Below are positions 62,760 to 64,000 of a stretch of 64,000 nt of DNA, one piece after another. The notes beneath the pieces are model-generated. The model saw only the letters and a list, made by a program, of their open reading frames with translations. It was not told the origin of the DNA and ran no database searches. The stretch covers positions 1,488,001-1,552,000 of the forward strand of contig CP092441.1 of the NCBI GenBank assembly GCA_030067835.1, given 5' to 3'. Positions within the stretch are counted from its first letter, which is position 1. Every line of letters starts with the position of its first letter. Source of the stretch: Chakrabartyella piscis (GTDB lineage Bacteria > Bacillota > Clostridia > Lachnospirales > Anaerotignaceae). Position numbers and translations under genes: made by a program.

Positions 62760-63539
62760 TTACATTCCTTGCATTTGTTGTGTGACAATCATTACAACAC
62801 CAAGAGTTGCCAAAACAGTGCCAGTAGTACGGTTGAGAATTTTGGGTTGTGCTTTGTTTGCAAATCTTGCTCCATAATAAGCAAAGAACAATGTGGAAAG
62901 TACACAGGTTCCAAAAATCAAAGGGTCTGGAAATGCACCTTGTAACGTAAAGTGAGAAGTGGCACCAAACAAAGCGGTAAATGTCATAATGAATACACTG
63001 GTTCCTACAGCTGTTTTGAGTTCATATCCCAAAACAGTAGTCAAAAGAATCAGCATCATAATACCACCACCAGCACCAATGAATCCACAAACAAAACCAA
63101 CGGAACAACCACAAAGAATGGGCATAAGTGTCTTGAGTTTGCCAGTAAATTCTTTGTGTTCTTTTGGTTTTTCTTCTACAAAAGATTTTTTGAGGAAATT
63201 GATACCCATGAGCAAAGAGCCAAATACACTCAAATTTCCCATTGTAGTTGTAGGCACTTGGTGTGCAATAAAAGCACCAATTCCAGTGAAAATCAATACA
63301 CTAATAAACATAGATTTACTGCGTTTCAAATCAATATTTTTGTTCTTTCCATAGGTATAAGCAGATATGGCACTTGCCAAAACGTCTGATGCCAAAGCAA
63401 TACCGATGGCTTCAAATGGGTTGACACCCAAAAAAGTGATGAGCATAGGGGATATGACTACCGCTGCACTCATGCCAGCAAAGCCAGTTCCAAGACCAGC
63501 ACCCATACCAGCCAAAATACATATAAATATTGTTTCCAT
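62760..63539 (-). CDS. TauE/SafE-family membrane exporter
   Basis: 259 residues, eight predicted helices in two repeats (GLGTGFAGMSAAVVISPM and VGFVCGFIGAGGGIMMLILL are the paired Gly-rich signatures). Family members export sulfite, sulfoacetate or related organosulfur anions. ATG follows CGGAGG. 5 bases downstream of a MarR gene, so probably under its control. Confidence 0.85.
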   Translation of the reverse strand: METIFICILAGMGAGLGTGFAGMSAAVVISPMLITFLGVNPFEAIGIALASDVLASAISAYTYGKNKNIDLKRSKSMFISVLIFTGIGAFIAHQVPTTTMGNLSVFGSLLMGINFLKKSFVEEKPKEHKEFTGKLKTLMPILCGCSVGFVCGFIGAGGGIMMLILLTTVLGYELKTAVGTSVFIMTFTALFGATSHFTLQGAFPDPLIFGTCVLSTLFFAYYGARFANKAQPKILNRTTGTVLATLGVVMIVTQQMQGM

Positions 63540-63544
63540 AAAGT

Positions 63545-63961
63545 TTATTCCTCCGTTAAATTACTTTCTATTTTCATAAGTACAGTTTGGAATGTATCCA
63601 ATTCTTCTTTTGTTATGCCTCGAAAAGCGGTTTTTTGATAGTTTTTGATACAGATTTCTTGTTGCATAAGTGCATACTCGCTTTTTTCCAATAAACGCAA
63701 ATAAAATACTTTTTTGTTGTTTGGAGCTGGTTCTTTTGCCAAATATCCCTTGTCTATGAGATTGGAAATTGCTGATGAAATGTGCGATTTTGCGTATCCC
63801 TTGGATTTTATGATTTCGGTAAAGGTATTGCGATTGGGTTCGTGATTCAAAAAATCCAATACTTCCAATTCCATAAAATTCAAATCCAATTCTTCCAATA
63901 AATCATCAAAATAGAACTTTCGTTTCAAACTGATGGTATGGAATAGTTCTTTCATATCCAT
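63545..63961 (-). CDS. MarR-family regulator
   Basis: 138 residues; winged helix at about 30-95 (FTEIIKSKGYAKSHISSAIS, LIDKGYLAKE, wing with NNKKVFYLRLLEKS). Likely represses itself and the TauE-type exporter; an 18-base palindrome overlaps its promoter. ATG follows AAAAAGGAGG. Confidence 0.85.
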   Translation of the reverse strand: MDMKELFHTISLKRKFYFDDLLEELDLNFMELEVLDFLNHEPNRNTFTEIIKSKGYAKSHISSAISNLIDKGYLAKEPAPNNKKVFYLRLLEKSEYALMQQEICIKNYQKTAFRGITKEELDTFQTVLMKIESNLTEE

Positions 63962-63977
63962 AATGAGTTCCTCCTTT

Positions 63978-64000
63978 TTGTTCTCTAGTGAACAATTATA
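63978..64000 (-). promoter_or_regulatory. -10 box and palindromic operator of the marR-tauE unit
   Basis: TTGTTC-TCTAGT-GAACAA (63978-63995) directly abuts TATAAT read on the minus strand (63995-64000). A bound MarR dimer would cover the transcription start. The -35 would lie beyond the window. Confidence 0.6.

Overview
The window is AT-rich DNA from a low-GC Gram-positive anaerobe of the Clostridia. Pointers to the endospore-forming lineage are sigG, ylbJ and the recG-rsmD-coaD-ylbJ neighbourhood; strong AGGAGG ribosome sites, frequent TTG/GTG starts and sigma-A-type promoters fit. A Lachnospirales or Anaerotignum-like genome is my inference, not something the sequence proves. No CRISPR array, rRNA or prophage was seen. 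Three single tRNA genes are present (Thr-CGU, Ser-CGA, Leu-CAA).

Layout. 1-10.6 kb: end of topB, a PLP lyase with an ACT protein, a Ca2+ P-type ATPase, an MFS carrier, an RsmH-type methyltransferase, PlsC and an EamA permease. 10.7-14.0 kb: tRNA-Thr and a large BspA-type leucine-rich-repeat protein with a polytopic membrane N-terminus. About 14.1-25.2 kb: an integrative mobilizable element with TnpV, an XRE regulator, MarR plus a heterodimeric ABC exporter as cargo, a broken excisionase-like gene, a RepA-like ATPase, a possible oriT, a MobV relaxase, a CHC2 primase, Xis and a tyrosine integrase. 25.7-30.2 kb: pstS-pstC-pstA-pstB-phoU, where PstS is circularly permuted. 30.6-35.5 kb: recG, rsmD, coaD, a coiled-coil protein, ylbJ. 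35.9-41.2 kb: murA-ftsQ on the minus strand, an unknown protein, a C_GCAxxG_C_C protein and ftsZ. 41.7-45.8 kb: a second phoU with phoP-phoR, then sigG. 46-51.4 kb: isochorismatase-fold hydrolase, DUF5662 protein, D-2-hydroxyacid dehydrogenase, mnmA, and a Na/Pi cotransporter. 51.6-55.8 kb: a divergent type II topoisomerase pair. 56-64 kb: tRNA-Ser, MATE exporter, a three-gene McrB-McrC-McrB defence locus, tRNA-Leu, cyclophilin, and a MarR-TauE pair.

How parts fit together. Three separated loci (pst-phoU, phoU2-phoPR, Na/Pi cotransporter) form a phosphate regulon. PHO-box-like repeats with the same 6-4-6 geometry lie upstream of, or near, each. The murA/ftsQ/ftsZ and sigG genes are pieces of the usual division/sporulation neighbourhood, broken up by other genes.

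The most unusual signals are: (1) the permuted PstS; (2) the McrBC-like operon with two different McrB ATPases around one McrC nuclease; (3) a roughly 160-nt structured repeat found 3' of three unrelated genes, with compensatory changes between copies; (4) a large family of TGTAGGGG hairpin repeats; (5) structured candidate RNAs or sites in the mobile element and in the phoU2-phoPR leader.
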